Positions 46,032-55,444 of a stretch of DNA of 64,000 bases are shown here, one piece after another. Below the pieces are notes generated by a model. It made no database searches. It was given only the letters and a program-made list of their open reading frames with translations, and was not told the origin of the DNA. Made by a program: the position numbers and the translations under genes. The DNA lies in NCBI RefSeq assembly GCF_016745235.1, contig NZ_JAELVM010000003.1, forward strand, positions 186,001 through 250,000, in the 5' to 3' direction. How positions within the stretch are numbered: position 1 is the first letter of the stretch; the number at the start of each line of letters is the position of its first letter. This DNA is from Chryseobacterium endalhagicum. Lineage in GTDB: Bacteria > Bacteroidota > Bacteroidia > Flavobacteriales > Weeksellaceae.

Positions 46032-46057
46032 AAATCAACGCTCAAAAAATTAATCTT

Positions 46058-46408
46058 ATGGCTATTACAATAACGGATGACTGCATCAACTGTGGTGCCT
46101 GTGAACCGGAATGTCCCAACTCGGCAATTTACGAAGGGGCTATCGACTGGAGATGGCAGGATAAAACAAAACTTGCAGGAAAAGTAGTTTTCCCGGATGG
46201 CTCTGAGGCTGATGCAGGTGCTTATCAGCAAGCCTATTCAGACGACGTTTATTATATCGTGCCCGGGAAATGTACTGAATGTAAAGGTTTCCATGAAGAA
46301 CCGCAATGTAAAACCGTCTGCCCTGTAGACTGTTGTGTAGACGATCCTGAACATCGGGAAACCGATGAAACTCTGTTCAACCGTCAACATTTTTTACATA
46401 AGGAATAA
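46058..46408 (+). CDS. YfhL-like 2[4Fe-4S] ferredoxin
   Basis: A 116-residue ferredoxin with Cys9, 12, 15 and 19 in CINCGACEPECP and Cys72, 75, 84 and 88 (CTEC, eight residues, CKTVCP), the Alvin/YfhL arrangement with a longer insert in the second cluster. Cys92 and Cys93 are extra. It carries electrons in the cytosol. A terminator-like hairpin lies just upstream, which may set it apart from the sodA operon. Confidence 0.92.
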   Translation: MAITITDDCINCGACEPECPNSAIYEGAIDWRWQDKTKLAGKVVFPDGSEADAGAYQQAYSDDVYYIVPGKCTECKGFHEEPQCKTVCPVDCCVDDPEHRETDETLFNRQHFLHKE

Positions 46409-46615
46409 TGTTTATTTAAAAAATCAGACAACTAACATAGTTACAAAATTAAAACCCTGATTAACTGACTCTTAAACATTTTAAAACTAACAAAATAAAC
46501 GGACTATTTTCCAAACTGTTAACAAGTTTTTAATAGCAGTCTTTTCATATACTTAATAAAGTTTTTTTAATTGCACCGTCATTTACTGACATCAAAATTT
46601 TAAAACCTATTGGAT

Positions 46616-48748
46616 ATGAAAAAACAATTACTCCTAATCAGTATGCTGATGGCTTTTTTAGCTGCTGCACAAGATAATGATGCGCTAAAAAGGGAATTTG
46701 AAAGGCAGAATAAAGAAAATAACGAACAGTTTGATTCTTATGTAACCAAGCATTACGGATCCCAGGCAAGAACACCTCAGATACAAAAAGAAATTGAAGA
46801 AAAAAGAAGACGCCTCGCCGGTTTTCTTCCGGGAGGAAAACCTTATTTTCTTAAAGCTCATGACGGCGATCAAATTAAAAATTCCAATTCGGATTTTATC
46901 CAGGGTGGAACTATAAGTGGTTTAACAGGTTCCTTTAATGGAGAAAACATTAAATTTACCATTTTCGATGGAGGATTTTCGGAAAATGCGGGCAGAGTGT
47001 TCGCAGAGCATGAATTCTTCAATAATCTTCCCAACAGAATTACCAATAAAGAGGCATCTACCATGAAGTATGGAGGGCATGCCACTTCGGTTGCCGGATT
47101 CATCGGGGCCAAACCCCATACTCAGACCATTGGTAACAGGACCATCAACTTTCAGGGAATTGCCAAAAATTCACTCATTGACTCCTATGCCTTCTTAACC
47201 ACCACTTTACCCGGCAATACTTCTGCAAGCACTGTTTTTCAAAAAATATTAACCGCACAGCCCAAAATATCCAATCACTCTTACGGGATAGATATCGGAT
47301 GGACTTTCGGTCAGGTAAACGGTGTCAATGCATGGGTATGGGGAGGTGATTTTACCAGCCCAAGTACATCTTATGATCTTCAGGGCACCTACCTTACCCA
47401 GGATCAGAATTATGACCAGATTGTATATACCAACCCATCCTATATCATCGTGAAATCAGCAGGAAACAGTTATGGCTACGGACCAGCTTATCCGGGAACT
47501 TCATCATTTCCAAAATATTATGTTGATAATAATGATAATTATATTCCATTCGCATCCACCGATACGCTGCCCAATACAAGTTGTGGATCCGGATACGATT
47601 GTATTGGAATTGGCTCGTTAGCTAAAAATATTATCGTGGTAGGGGCCACCGATATTATTACATCCAATGATGGAAGATATACTGCTGCAACAGATGTAGT
47701 GCATTCCAGTTACAGCAGCGCAGGGCCAAGAGACGACGGCGGAATAAAGCCGGATATTACAGCTGTGGGAACGAACGTAGGAAGTGCTTTAAGTGCAGAA
47801 GACACAATAGGAAGCCAGGATCGGGAAATAGGCAGCGGAACTTCGTATTCAGGGCCTGTAGTAACCGGAATTATCGGGCTTTGGGCGCAAATCAACAAAC
47901 AGCTTTTCGGTGATGCTGAACTTAATGCGGCTTCTGCAAAGACTTTAATGGTACATTCTGCTTTGGAAGCGGGAAATATAGGGCCGGATCCGCATTTCGG
48001 ATGGGGATTTATTAATGCAAAAAAAGGAGCAGAATTATTGGTGGGAAAATCAAACAATTCTATTATTTTCAACGATGAAACATTAACCAGCGGCACTCCT
48101 AATAAAAAGAGAGTGATAGCATCGGGAAGTGAACCATTAAAAGTAACTGTTTCATGGATTGATCCGGCTTACGCTGTTCCAGCTGACCTGACCTATCAGC
48201 AGGCCCACAATAACAGAAGTTCAAGATTAATCAATGATTTGGATGTAAGAATTATTGACACCAGCAGCGGAAGCATTTATGAACCCTGGAAACTGAATGC
48301 TGTAAACCCGATGACTCCAGCCACAAAGGGAGATAATACCGTAGATAATGTAGAGCAGGTAATTATTGATGCTCCCGTTGCCGGCAGAGAATACAGAGTT
48401 GAAATCACCAATAAAGGCACCCTGGTAAACGGTACCGGAGCCAGTGCCCCGCAAAATTATTCTATTCTTGTTTCAGGATATACACAGGTTCTGGGTACCG
48501 GTGAAGCAGCCAAACTTCATGATGACATTGCCGTAGTTCCTGCCGTCACCAAGGATTTCTCCCAAATAGTTAATGCTCCAAAAGAGTCCGCATACACTGT
48601 TTATGATATTTCGGGTAAAAAGCTTCAGACCGGTATTATCAAAAGCGATCATCAGGCTGTGGACTTATCATCTTATGCAAAAGGAATTTACATCATAGAA
48701 ATCAAAACGGGAAAGGCAAATATCTCTAAAAAGATTATTAAAGAATAA
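46616..48748 (+). CDS. S8 family serine peptidase with T9SS sorting domain
   Basis: A 710-residue secreted subtilase, starting at the ATG at 46616 (a TTG two codons earlier is possible). Signal peptide 1-18. Catalytic triad Asp118 (FDGG), His155 (GGHAT) and Ser410 (GTSYSGP, where GTSMAAP is usual), with Asn284 for the oxyanion hole. A beta domain (about 480-620) and a type A T9SS signal (640-710: YDISGKKLQTG, YAKGIYIIEIK, IIKE) follow. It is probably a secreted degradative enzyme. Confidence 0.93.
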   Translation: MKKQLLLISMLMAFLAAAQDNDALKREFERQNKENNEQFDSYVTKHYGSQARTPQIQKEIEEKRRRLAGFLPGGKPYFLKAHDGDQIKNSNSDFIQGGTISGLTGSFNGENIKFTIFDGGFSENAGRVFAEHEFFNNLPNRITNKEASTMKYGGHATSVAGFIGAKPHTQTIGNRTINFQGIAKNSLIDSYAFLTTTLPGNTSASTVFQKILTAQPKISNHSYGIDIGWTFGQVNGVNAWVWGGDFTSPSTSYDLQGTYLTQDQNYDQIVYTNPSYIIVKSAGNSYGYGPAYPGTSSFPKYYVDNNDNYIPFASTDTLPNTSCGSGYDCIGIGSLAKNIIVVGATDIITSNDGRYTAATDVVHSSYSSAGPRDDGGIKPDITAVGTNVGSALSAEDTIGSQDREIGSGTSYSGPVVTGIIGLWAQINKQLFGDAELNAASAKTLMVHSALEAGNIGPDPHFGWGFINAKKGAELLVGKSNNSIIFNDETLTSGTPNKKRVIASGSEPLKVTVSWIDPAYAVPADLTYQQAHNNRSSRLINDLDVRIIDTSSGSIYEPWKLNAVNPMTPATKGDNTVDNVEQVIIDAPVAGREYRVEITNKGTLVNGTGASAPQNYSILVSGYTQVLGTGEAAKLHDDIAVVPAVTKDFSQIVNAPKESAYTVYDISGKKLQTGIIKSDHQAVDLSSYAKGIYIIEIKTGKANISKKIIKE

Positions 48749-48802
48749 TTCAAAATGATAAAGCTTTCTTCAAAATAAAATAATAGATTCTTATTAGCAG
48801 CA

Positions 48803-49020
48803 AACAGGAGGTATTCTTTTTAAATAGGCAACTATATACAAATTAACCCCTTCCTCCTGTTCTGTTTTTAGTTTTAAGTACGATTTAAGAAAGATCAAAA
48901 CCAGAAATTATAAATAACAAATAATATTCATAACATACTTTTTATCAATGCAGACAGGAGGCTTTCTTTTTCTCATGTACACATTTTAGAATATCAACAA
49001 ATTTATTCCTCCCTCCTGTT
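48803..49020. repeat. Twin long-loop hairpins after the subtilase gene
   Basis: Two similar units: AACAGGAGG/CCTCCTGTT at 48803-48811 and 48853-48861, and ACAGGAGG/CCTCCTGT at 48954-48961 and 49012-49019. Each is followed by TCTGTTTT. They are about 150 bp apart. The AGGAGG words resemble a Shine-Dalgarno sequence, and the complement CCTCCT is in the closing arm. Confidence 0.7.
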
Positions 49021-49072
49021 CTGTTTTATTATTGATATTACGTGACCATACATCACCTTGCAAATATTGAGT

Positions 49073-49435
49073 TTAGAATTCTTCCCAGCCTTCATTCTGT
49101 GGATCATATTTCGCAAATTCGCCGGTATCGGTAAATTCAGAAGCAGTCATTCCCACTTCAAAAATAGAACTTTCCGTGAGGCTCGCATTGAAATACAATC
49201 CGTTTTCAGTAAGCAAAGCGCTTCCGAAATCTTCATCAGGATGATTGAAATGCAATCCCGAATTATCTTCACTGATCAGTTCATATTTATATTTTAGCAG
49301 ACGTTCTTTTAATCCGGAAATCTGCCGCTCCGTTAATGGAACCAGATTTTCTTCACGGTCAAAAAAGCTGTCGTCATCGGCTGCCCGTTCTTTTTCTTTA
49401 GTCTGAATGCTGAATAGCTGGATATTATAGCTCAT
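49073..49435 (-). CDS. Hypothetical protein, unrecognised
   Basis: A 120-residue acidic cytosolic protein, similar in feel to small proteins with a KYDPQNEGWEEF end. No family is recognised. It follows the LLM oxidoreductase gene by 17 nt on the same strand. Confidence 0.6.
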   Translation of the reverse strand: MSYNIQLFSIQTKEKERAADDDSFFDREENLVPLTERQISGLKERLLKYKYELISEDNSGLHFNHPDEDFGSALLTENGLYFNASLTESSIFEVGMTASEFTDTGEFAKYDPQNEGWEEF

Positions 49436-49452
49436 GGAGAATGTATTGATTA

Positions 49453-50445
49453 TTAATGGCCCAATATAATACTTTTATAGGTATCCATGCGGTCTTTTTC
49501 ATGATACATATTACAAAGGATCAGCAGTTCGTCCGTATTGTAAGCATCTGCTTTTTCCTGAAGTCTGTATGAAATATTCCCGGGAGTGTCTGTAATGATA
49601 TGATCCAGAATTTTAAAGAATTCATCTTCATCTTCGGAACCAGAAATTCTCTGTCGAATAGTCTCAATTGGCAGCAGTGCCTCCGGAGCCTGAATATGCC
49701 GTGCCTGGAGAAACTGATACGCCATTCCATAGGCATTTTCTTCAGCCAGCTTCAGATTTTCTGCCACAGATACCGCGACAGCAACCTGCAGTGAAGGTAC
49801 AGGACTGTATTGAGTTCTGTCAAATTCATTTAAATAAGTTTCGGTACTTTCTGCAGCCAGCTCGTTGCTCATAAAGTCTGCGTAAGAGTAGCCTACACCA
49901 TGTTTTGCAGCTTCTAAAGCAGATTGAACTCCGGAACCCAGCCAAAGTATTTCCGGCAGATGGGTAAGATTTGTCGGCTGAGCCATTAAACCTTCATAAA
50001 TTCCTTTCTCTTCTTTAATATACTGTATAATTTCTTCAAGCTTGGTTTCCTGGCTGGCTAGAATAACAGACCGGTGATTATTCAAAGCAGATACGGCATC
50101 TTTTAATCCGCCCGGTGCTTTTCCCAGTCCTAAAATAAAACGTTCAGGATAAAGGCTGCCCAGCATTTTTGTCCATTCTGCAATCTTGTAAGCCGAATAG
50201 TTTTTCATCATAATCCCTCCTGTTCCTACTTTGATGCGCTGGGTCTTGCTTAGAACAACCGCTGCAAGAATTTCAGGGCTAGAGCTTCCATAAGCTTCTA
50301 CACCATGGTGTTCGGAATAAATAACGCTTTGAAAACCTGCTTGATCAGCAAAAACGGCAAGATCTATGCTGTTCTTCAGCGCCTGTAATGAAGTTCCTCC
50401 TTTAATGGTGGGTGACTGATCCAGAATTCCTAATTTTAATTTCAT
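49453..50445 (-). CDS. LLM class flavin-dependent oxidoreductase (MsnO8-like)
   Basis: A 330-residue protein with the bacterial-luciferase-like fold. LGILDQSPTIKGGTSLQALKNS, VIYSEHHGVEAYGSSSPEI (part) and RIKVGTGGIMMKNYSAYKIAEW (part) match the MsnO8 subgroup of LLM oxidoreductases. Such enzymes use reduced flavin (FMN or F420) to oxidise small molecules. It precedes the 120-residue hypothetical gene. Confidence 0.85.
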   Translation of the reverse strand: MKLKLGILDQSPTIKGGTSLQALKNSIDLAVFADQAGFQSVIYSEHHGVEAYGSSSPEILAAVVLSKTQRIKVGTGGIMMKNYSAYKIAEWTKMLGSLYPERFILGLGKAPGGLKDAVSALNNHRSVILASQETKLEEIIQYIKEEKGIYEGLMAQPTNLTHLPEILWLGSGVQSALEAAKHGVGYSYADFMSNELAAESTETYLNEFDRTQYSPVPSLQVAVAVSVAENLKLAEENAYGMAYQFLQARHIQAPEALLPIETIRQRISGSEDEDEFFKILDHIITDTPGNISYRLQEKADAYNTDELLILCNMYHEKDRMDTYKSIILGH

Positions 50446-50646
50446 ACCCGCTTCTTGCTTTTATGGTAAAGCTAAATTAATGCATTAAGTGAAAATTTTA
50501 TCCCTGAAAATACACTTTTAATCTTTGTATTGCGGAAATAAGTAAAACGCCTTTGTTTATCTTAGTTTAAAGAAATTAAAATCAATTCTTTGTGTTTAAT
50601 AATGCAAGGCTAAACCTAAACAAAGTATTTTAAAATATTAATCATT

Positions 50647-51795
50647 TTATTTTTTGACTAACTCTTTAGTCGTTGTTAATGCTGCAATCCGTGCTTTTGC
50701 ATATTCGATCTGATCTTTTTCTTCCGGATCCGGTTTATTTTTCAGGTACAGGTTATAGTAATTGACCGCATTTTTGGCCTGTTTTAGATTGAAATCATAA
50801 AGAAGCCCCAGACGGTAATAGAGGGTAGGACTGCTGCTGAAGGTAAGACCTCTTTTATAAGCTTCCAAAGCATTTGAAAACTGTTCTTTCTGTTCATAAA
50901 TTCCTCCTAAAGCCGTATAATAAATTGATGTATGATTGGAAATCCCTTCATCAATCGTCTTTTTAGCATAGATCTCCGCTTTATCATATTCTTTCAGTTC
51001 ACGGTAGCTGAGAGCCATAAAATACAATGTTCCTTCGTTTCGGACTCCAAGATCTTCCAGTGTTTTGAAAAGCGCTGCACACCTCTGATAATCTTTTAAA
51101 TAAAAATAAGCCTGCCCCATTTCATTGATCACATTAGCATCCGTATTCTCTTTCAGCAATTTTTCGCCATTTTCAACAACTTCCCTGTATTTGCCCAGCT
51201 GATTAGCCACGGGAAGCTGTGCCTGCTGTAATGTAAAATTCCCCGGATCCGCAGCAATAGCTGTTTTGAGAACTTCGTAGGCCTGAGGATACTGTTTCAG
51301 CTCCCGGTAGGTCATAGAAAGATCGTAGGCTACGTCAGGATCTGTATTGTTTAAAGTATTGGCTTTTTTAAGGTATTTTAATCTTTCATCAGCATTCTCA
51401 CCATAGCCTGCCAGCTGTTTCCATGCATTGAAATTAAGGGAGTCCAGACGGATAATTTCCGAAAGATAAGCCCTGGCTTTTGCTTTATTTCCTCGTCGGG
51501 AATTGATCGTCGCAAGACTGAATAATACGGGAACATTCTCTGGTTCTATGCTATTCACTTTCAGATAGCTCTTTTCAGCTTCCGGAAGTTTTCCGGACAT
51601 CATATAGCAGTACGCCATCTGGGTCAGGGATTTGGTATCTTTTGTATCGCTGGGATACATACTTTGCAGATATTGTGCAGCATCAGCATAACGTTGGGAT
51701 TCATAATATTCCAGAAGTTTTTCCTTATCGATGGTCTGGCTGATCAGATGCTGAATACTGAAAATAAAGAGACTTAGCAAAAGCCGGAATTTCAT
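50647..51795 (-). CDS. Exported tetratricopeptide repeat protein
   Basis: A 382-residue protein with a signal peptide (LLLSLFIFSIQHLISQ) and about nine TPR units (for example AEKSYLKVNSIEPENVPVLFSL in part, YDLSMTYRELKQYPQAYEVLK in part). TPR arrays mediate protein-protein contacts; in the periplasm they often serve envelope assembly or secretion. It stands alone. No enzymatic domain. Confidence 0.85.
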   Translation of the reverse strand: MKFRLLLSLFIFSIQHLISQTIDKEKLLEYYESQRYADAAQYLQSMYPSDTKDTKSLTQMAYCYMMSGKLPEAEKSYLKVNSIEPENVPVLFSLATINSRRGNKAKARAYLSEIIRLDSLNFNAWKQLAGYGENADERLKYLKKANTLNNTDPDVAYDLSMTYRELKQYPQAYEVLKTAIAADPGNFTLQQAQLPVANQLGKYREVVENGEKLLKENTDANVINEMGQAYFYLKDYQRCAALFKTLEDLGVRNEGTLYFMALSYRELKEYDKAEIYAKKTIDEGISNHTSIYYTALGGIYEQKEQFSNALEAYKRGLTFSSSPTLYYRLGLLYDFNLKQAKNAVNYYNLYLKNKPDPEEKDQIEYAKARIAALTTTKELVKK

Positions 51796-51983
51796 AATTG
51801 TGATTTGAAACTAAATTAAAAGTTATTTGGATATTTTCCAAATTTTAAACCTTAATTATTCACGAAATAAAGATATATGTGATATTTTGTTAAATTAATC
51901 AACATAATTATTCTTGTCTATTGTCTTAATTTTTTTGTAATTTAATTTTCTAAAATCAAAAAACATAACAGCCCTGCATTCTC

Positions 51984-52742
51984 ATGAACGACGAATTCTA
52001 CTGTAAATTTATCAAGCCGGACCGCTCACTGGACAGCTTTGTCGAAAACATAGGGATGTTCCATAATCCTACGGATAAACCCAAAGAAGTAGTCATCATG
52101 CCGGACGGAAGGGTGGATCTGTTTTTTATGCGTTCCGGGACGGATGATCCTTTCAGTGTATTTCTCATTGGCCTGGAAACAGAACCTGAAGAAAGGGTCA
52201 TTCCGCCTGAGACCATCGCTTTTGCCGTCAGCTTCAGACCGCTTGCCGTTGAATATATTCTTCAAACATCTATTGCAGATCTCCTTAACAGCGGTAAAAA
52301 CCTTCCCGTTGATTTCTGGAATCTGGAACCTGCTGATCTTGGCAGCCTGGAAGCATTTCAGCAAAAAGTATGTTCTAAAATAACCGAACTGCTGCCTGAA
52401 AAAACAGACGAAAGAAAACTGAAACTTTTCGATCTTATCTATTCGTCAAATGGTGAGATGAGCGTGAAGGAGCTTTCGGAGAAAACGGTTTGGAGCAGCC
52501 GGCAGATCAACCGCTATTTCAATGAATATCTGGGACTTTCCTTAAAAGCCTACTGCACCATTCTACGCTTCCGGGCATCTCTGGAACATATTGCAGAAGG
52601 AAAATTATTTCCAGAGCTTAATTTTACGGACCAGACCCATTTCATTAAAGAGATCAGAAAATTTTCCGGCGTTGCCCCGAAAGAATTATCAAAAAATAAA
52701 AATGACCGATTTATACTATTATCCGTGCTGAAGCAGAAATAA
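51984..52742 (+). CDS. AraC family transcriptional regulator (DUF6597-like N terminus)
   Basis: A 252-residue regulator with an N-terminal sensor domain (about 5-120, FVENIGMFHNP, VIMPDGRVDLFFMR), the layout of the DUF6597 type, and a C-terminal AraC HTH (about 150-235: VKELSEKTVWSSRQINRYF, ELNFTDQTHFIKEIRKFSG). It is followed 25 nt later by a TetX-like monooxygenase gene on the same strand and probably regulates it. Confidence 0.85.
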   Translation: MNDEFYCKFIKPDRSLDSFVENIGMFHNPTDKPKEVVIMPDGRVDLFFMRSGTDDPFSVFLIGLETEPEERVIPPETIAFAVSFRPLAVEYILQTSIADLLNSGKNLPVDFWNLEPADLGSLEAFQQKVCSKITELLPEKTDERKLKLFDLIYSSNGEMSVKELSEKTVWSSRQINRYFNEYLGLSLKAYCTILRFRASLEHIAEGKLFPELNFTDQTHFIKEIRKFSGVAPKELSKNKNDRFILLSVLKQK

Positions 52743-52767
52743 TTTTGCATCAGTAAAATCGAATACA

Positions 52768-53928
52768 ATGTTAATAGACCATAAATCAATTGCTATCGTA
52801 GGCGGCGGTCCGGGAGGACTGATGCTTGCCAGACTTTTGCAGCTGAAAAACGCTGATGTAAAGGTATATGAAAGAGATCTTAACAAAAATGCAAGGGTAC
52901 AGGGTTCTCCGCTCGATATGCATGAAGGATCCGGAATGGACGCCCTGAGGGAAGCTGATCTTCTGACAGAATTTAAAAAGAATTACCGTCCGGGCGCAGA
53001 CAAACTACTGATCGTTAATGAGCATGCAGAAATCAGATACAGCGATCATGAAACAAAACCCGATGAAGATTTCGGAAATGAGCATTTCCGACCTGAAATA
53101 GACCGTGGTCCGCTGAGGAATATGCTTCTGGAATCTCTAAGGCCTGAAACCGTGGTATGGGACAGCCATTTTATTTCGATGGAACCTCAAAATGAAGGCT
53201 GGATATTGAATTTCAAGAATGGTTCCTCCGTTTATGCTGATATCGTTATTGCTGCTGATGGTGCCAACTCCAAAATCCGTCCTTATCTTACCGATCTGAA
53301 GCCGATCTACTCCGGAATTTTAATGTTGGAAGGAAATGTGTATCATGCGGAAAAAACAGCTCCTCATATTAAAGAACTGATCAAAGACGGTAAAATCATG
53401 GCCTTTGGAAACAGTAAGAATCTTCTTCTGGGTCAAAAAGGCGGCGGCGATCTTGGGTTTTATGCAAGTTTCCGGACTGACGAAAACTGGGCAGCAGAAA
53501 GCGGTCTTGATTTTTCTGATTCAACGCAGATGATGGAATGGTTTAAAAAAGAATATGCTGAATGGAACCCAGTCTGGACCGAACTGTTTGAAAATGCAGC
53601 GGTCCCTTTTATCCCACGGCCTATTTATTCAATGCCATTGGATCAGACCTGGGAAACGAAACCTAATCTTACGCTTCTTGGTGATGCCGCTCATGTAATG
53701 CCCCCATTTGCAGGAGAAGGTGCCAATATGGCGATGCTGGATGCCCTGGAACTGAGTAAATGCCTTACCTCTGATCAATTCAGCAGTTTAGAGGAGGCCA
53801 TGGCCAGCTATGAGGTCCGGATGTGGAAAAGAGCGGCTGAAGCCACAAAGGAATCTCTGGAAAACGGTGAAAGAATGCATTCTGAAACAGCATTGGAACA
53901 TATGCTGGAATTCTTCAGCAGCCATTAG
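52768..53928 (+). CDS. TetX-like FAD-dependent monooxygenase
   Basis: A 386-residue flavoprotein with VGGGPGGLMLARLLQ (FAD-binding, 11-25), VYERD (34-38), an Arg-rich QGSPLDMHEGSG stretch, DIVIAADGANSKIR (about 158-171) and GDAAHVMPPFAGEGANMAMLDAL (about 303-325, quoted in part), the same signatures and order as TetX and its flavobacterial homologues. TetX hydroxylates tetracyclines. Substrate here cannot be told from sequence, and several such homologues are inactive on the drug. Confidence 0.87.
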   Translation: MLIDHKSIAIVGGGPGGLMLARLLQLKNADVKVYERDLNKNARVQGSPLDMHEGSGMDALREADLLTEFKKNYRPGADKLLIVNEHAEIRYSDHETKPDEDFGNEHFRPEIDRGPLRNMLLESLRPETVVWDSHFISMEPQNEGWILNFKNGSSVYADIVIAADGANSKIRPYLTDLKPIYSGILMLEGNVYHAEKTAPHIKELIKDGKIMAFGNSKNLLLGQKGGGDLGFYASFRTDENWAAESGLDFSDSTQMMEWFKKEYAEWNPVWTELFENAAVPFIPRPIYSMPLDQTWETKPNLTLLGDAAHVMPPFAGEGANMAMLDALELSKCLTSDQFSSLEEAMASYEVRMWKRAAEATKESLENGERMHSETALEHMLEFFSSH

Positions 53929-54004
53929 CATTAAACAGAAAATAGTTCAAAAGCTTTTGCCTGTCCGTTAATTTTCAATAATTTACCGTTTTAAAATCAA
54001 ACGT

Positions 54005-54511
54005 ATGGAAATTACCTCTGCAGCATCATTCATTGATTATTATGAAAAGGTACGGGCAAGAACGCTTCGTCTCCTTGAAGCAGTTCGGCCTGAACATCTT
54101 GACTTTTCCTATAAACAGGGGAAATTCACAATCGGTGATCAAATCAGGCATATTGCAGCGATAGAAAGATACATGTACGGGGAAACCATTTCGGGGAGAA
54201 AAAGTGCTTATCAGGGCTGCGGAAAGGAACTGGCAGACGGTTATGACCCTACCATGAGCTTTTTTAATGAAATGCATATCCAAACGATTGACCTGATTCG
54301 CGGACTTTCCGATGAAGACCTCAACCGTAAATGCCTGACCCCTCCGGGCCATGAAATTACGATCTGGAAGTGGCTCCGGGCGATGGTAGAACATGAAATC
54401 CATCACAGGGGTGAATTGTATATTTATCTTAATCTTCTGGATATGAAAACCCCGCAGATCTACGGTTTTTCAGCTGAGGAAGTTCAGGATATGAGCGTTA
54501 CACTGAAATAA
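54005..54511 (+). CDS. DinB family protein
   Basis: A 168-residue four-helix-bundle protein. The His motif is RHIAAIERYMYG and EHEIHHRGELYIYL, as in DinB/YfiT-like metal-dependent hydrolases or transferases; many act on thiols. It may be co-transcribed with the TetX-like gene, 76 nt upstream. Confidence 0.85.
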   Translation: MEITSAASFIDYYEKVRARTLRLLEAVRPEHLDFSYKQGKFTIGDQIRHIAAIERYMYGETISGRKSAYQGCGKELADGYDPTMSFFNEMHIQTIDLIRGLSDEDLNRKCLTPPGHEITIWKWLRAMVEHEIHHRGELYIYLNLLDMKTPQIYGFSAEEVQDMSVTLK

Positions 54512-54515
54512 AAAC

Positions 54516-54557
54516 AAAAAACCTTTAAACCAATTGATTGATTTAAAGGTTTTTTTA
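54516..54557 (+). terminator. Terminator after the dinB-like gene
   Basis: Stem AAAACCTTTAAA (54517-54529) with TTTAAAGGTTTT (54542-54554) and a T tract, a few bases past the stop. Confidence 0.85.
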
Positions 54558-54609
54558 TCTTAAATTAATTCTCAGATTCTGACCGTTATTTATTCGTGAT
54601 GATTAATTT

Positions 54610-55377
54610 TTAATCGTAAGCCAAATCCAGTTCATCAAAATCTTTCACTTCTGAAAGGGTCATCAGTTTTGTAGATTTTACTTTTTTCCAGGTATCTTCA
54701 AATACTTCATCACCGCCCTCTGCTCCTTCATTCACGTTGGTTCTATCCAGCTGTTTTCCTGTTAAAAAATTAATACTGGTGGTACTGTTCACGCGTGGCC
54801 CCATATTGGAACTGCCGTCATAGCCTATCAGTTCAAAATCTGACTTTCCATATCTGAAAGTATAGGTCCAGTACCCGTATCTGCCATGAGCATAATGAAC
54901 ATAGAGCTTTCCTTTTTCAGCATAAACATCCAGTTCAGGCGCGTAATAAACGCCTCCGTCTTCATTTTCTGAGGTAAAGCAGCTGTAATTCTTGGAAGCG
55001 AGTTCATAGCCGTCGTTTTTCTTGAAAAGGATGATCAGACCGCGGCGGTTTCTGTCCAGTTTTCCACGATTTTCATCGGTAACGATATTAGCGGGATCTA
55101 CTTTTTTGATGATGAGAATACAGTCTTCTGCCCCATCGTTGTTTAAATCTCCGAAAGATTTTTTAAATAATTTATAGCCTTCCGGGACAAATTCCGCAGG
55201 ATCTTTCTTTGTTTGAACTGCAGGTGCAGCGGATTCGGAATTATTTACAGCTGCTGCTGCCGGAGCGTTTTTCTGTACAGTTTCCTGCTTTTTTTCTTCT
55301 TTTGAACATCCGCAGACCAGAATAACTGCTAAAGGAATCCATGTAAAACGAATTAGGCTTACTATGTTTTTTTTCAT
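54610..55377 (-). CDS. Hypothetical lipoprotein with FG-GAP-like region
   Basis: A 255-residue protein starting at the ATG at 55377 (lipobox VCGCSKEEKK). After a low-complexity linker rich in A, V and E comes a domain with KSFGDLNNDGAEDCILIIKK, the kind of DxNxDGxxD calcium-binding loop seen in FG-GAP/VCBS-type repeats. Envelope location likely. Function unknown. Confidence 0.65.
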   Translation of the reverse strand: MKKNIVSLIRFTWIPLAVILVCGCSKEEKKQETVQKNAPAAAAVNNSESAAPAVQTKKDPAEFVPEGYKLFKKSFGDLNNDGAEDCILIIKKVDPANIVTDENRGKLDRNRRGLIILFKKNDGYELASKNYSCFTSENEDGGVYYAPELDVYAEKGKLYVHYAHGRYGYWTYTFRYGKSDFELIGYDGSSNMGPRVNSTTSINFLTGKQLDRTNVNEGAEGGDEVFEDTWKKVKSTKLMTLSEVKDFDELDLAYD

Positions 55378-55444
55378 AGGGTGATCAGGTTGAGCCTCAA
55401 ATGTAAGCATTTCGGGAAATTCACCCAACAGGTTTTTTCTTAAA

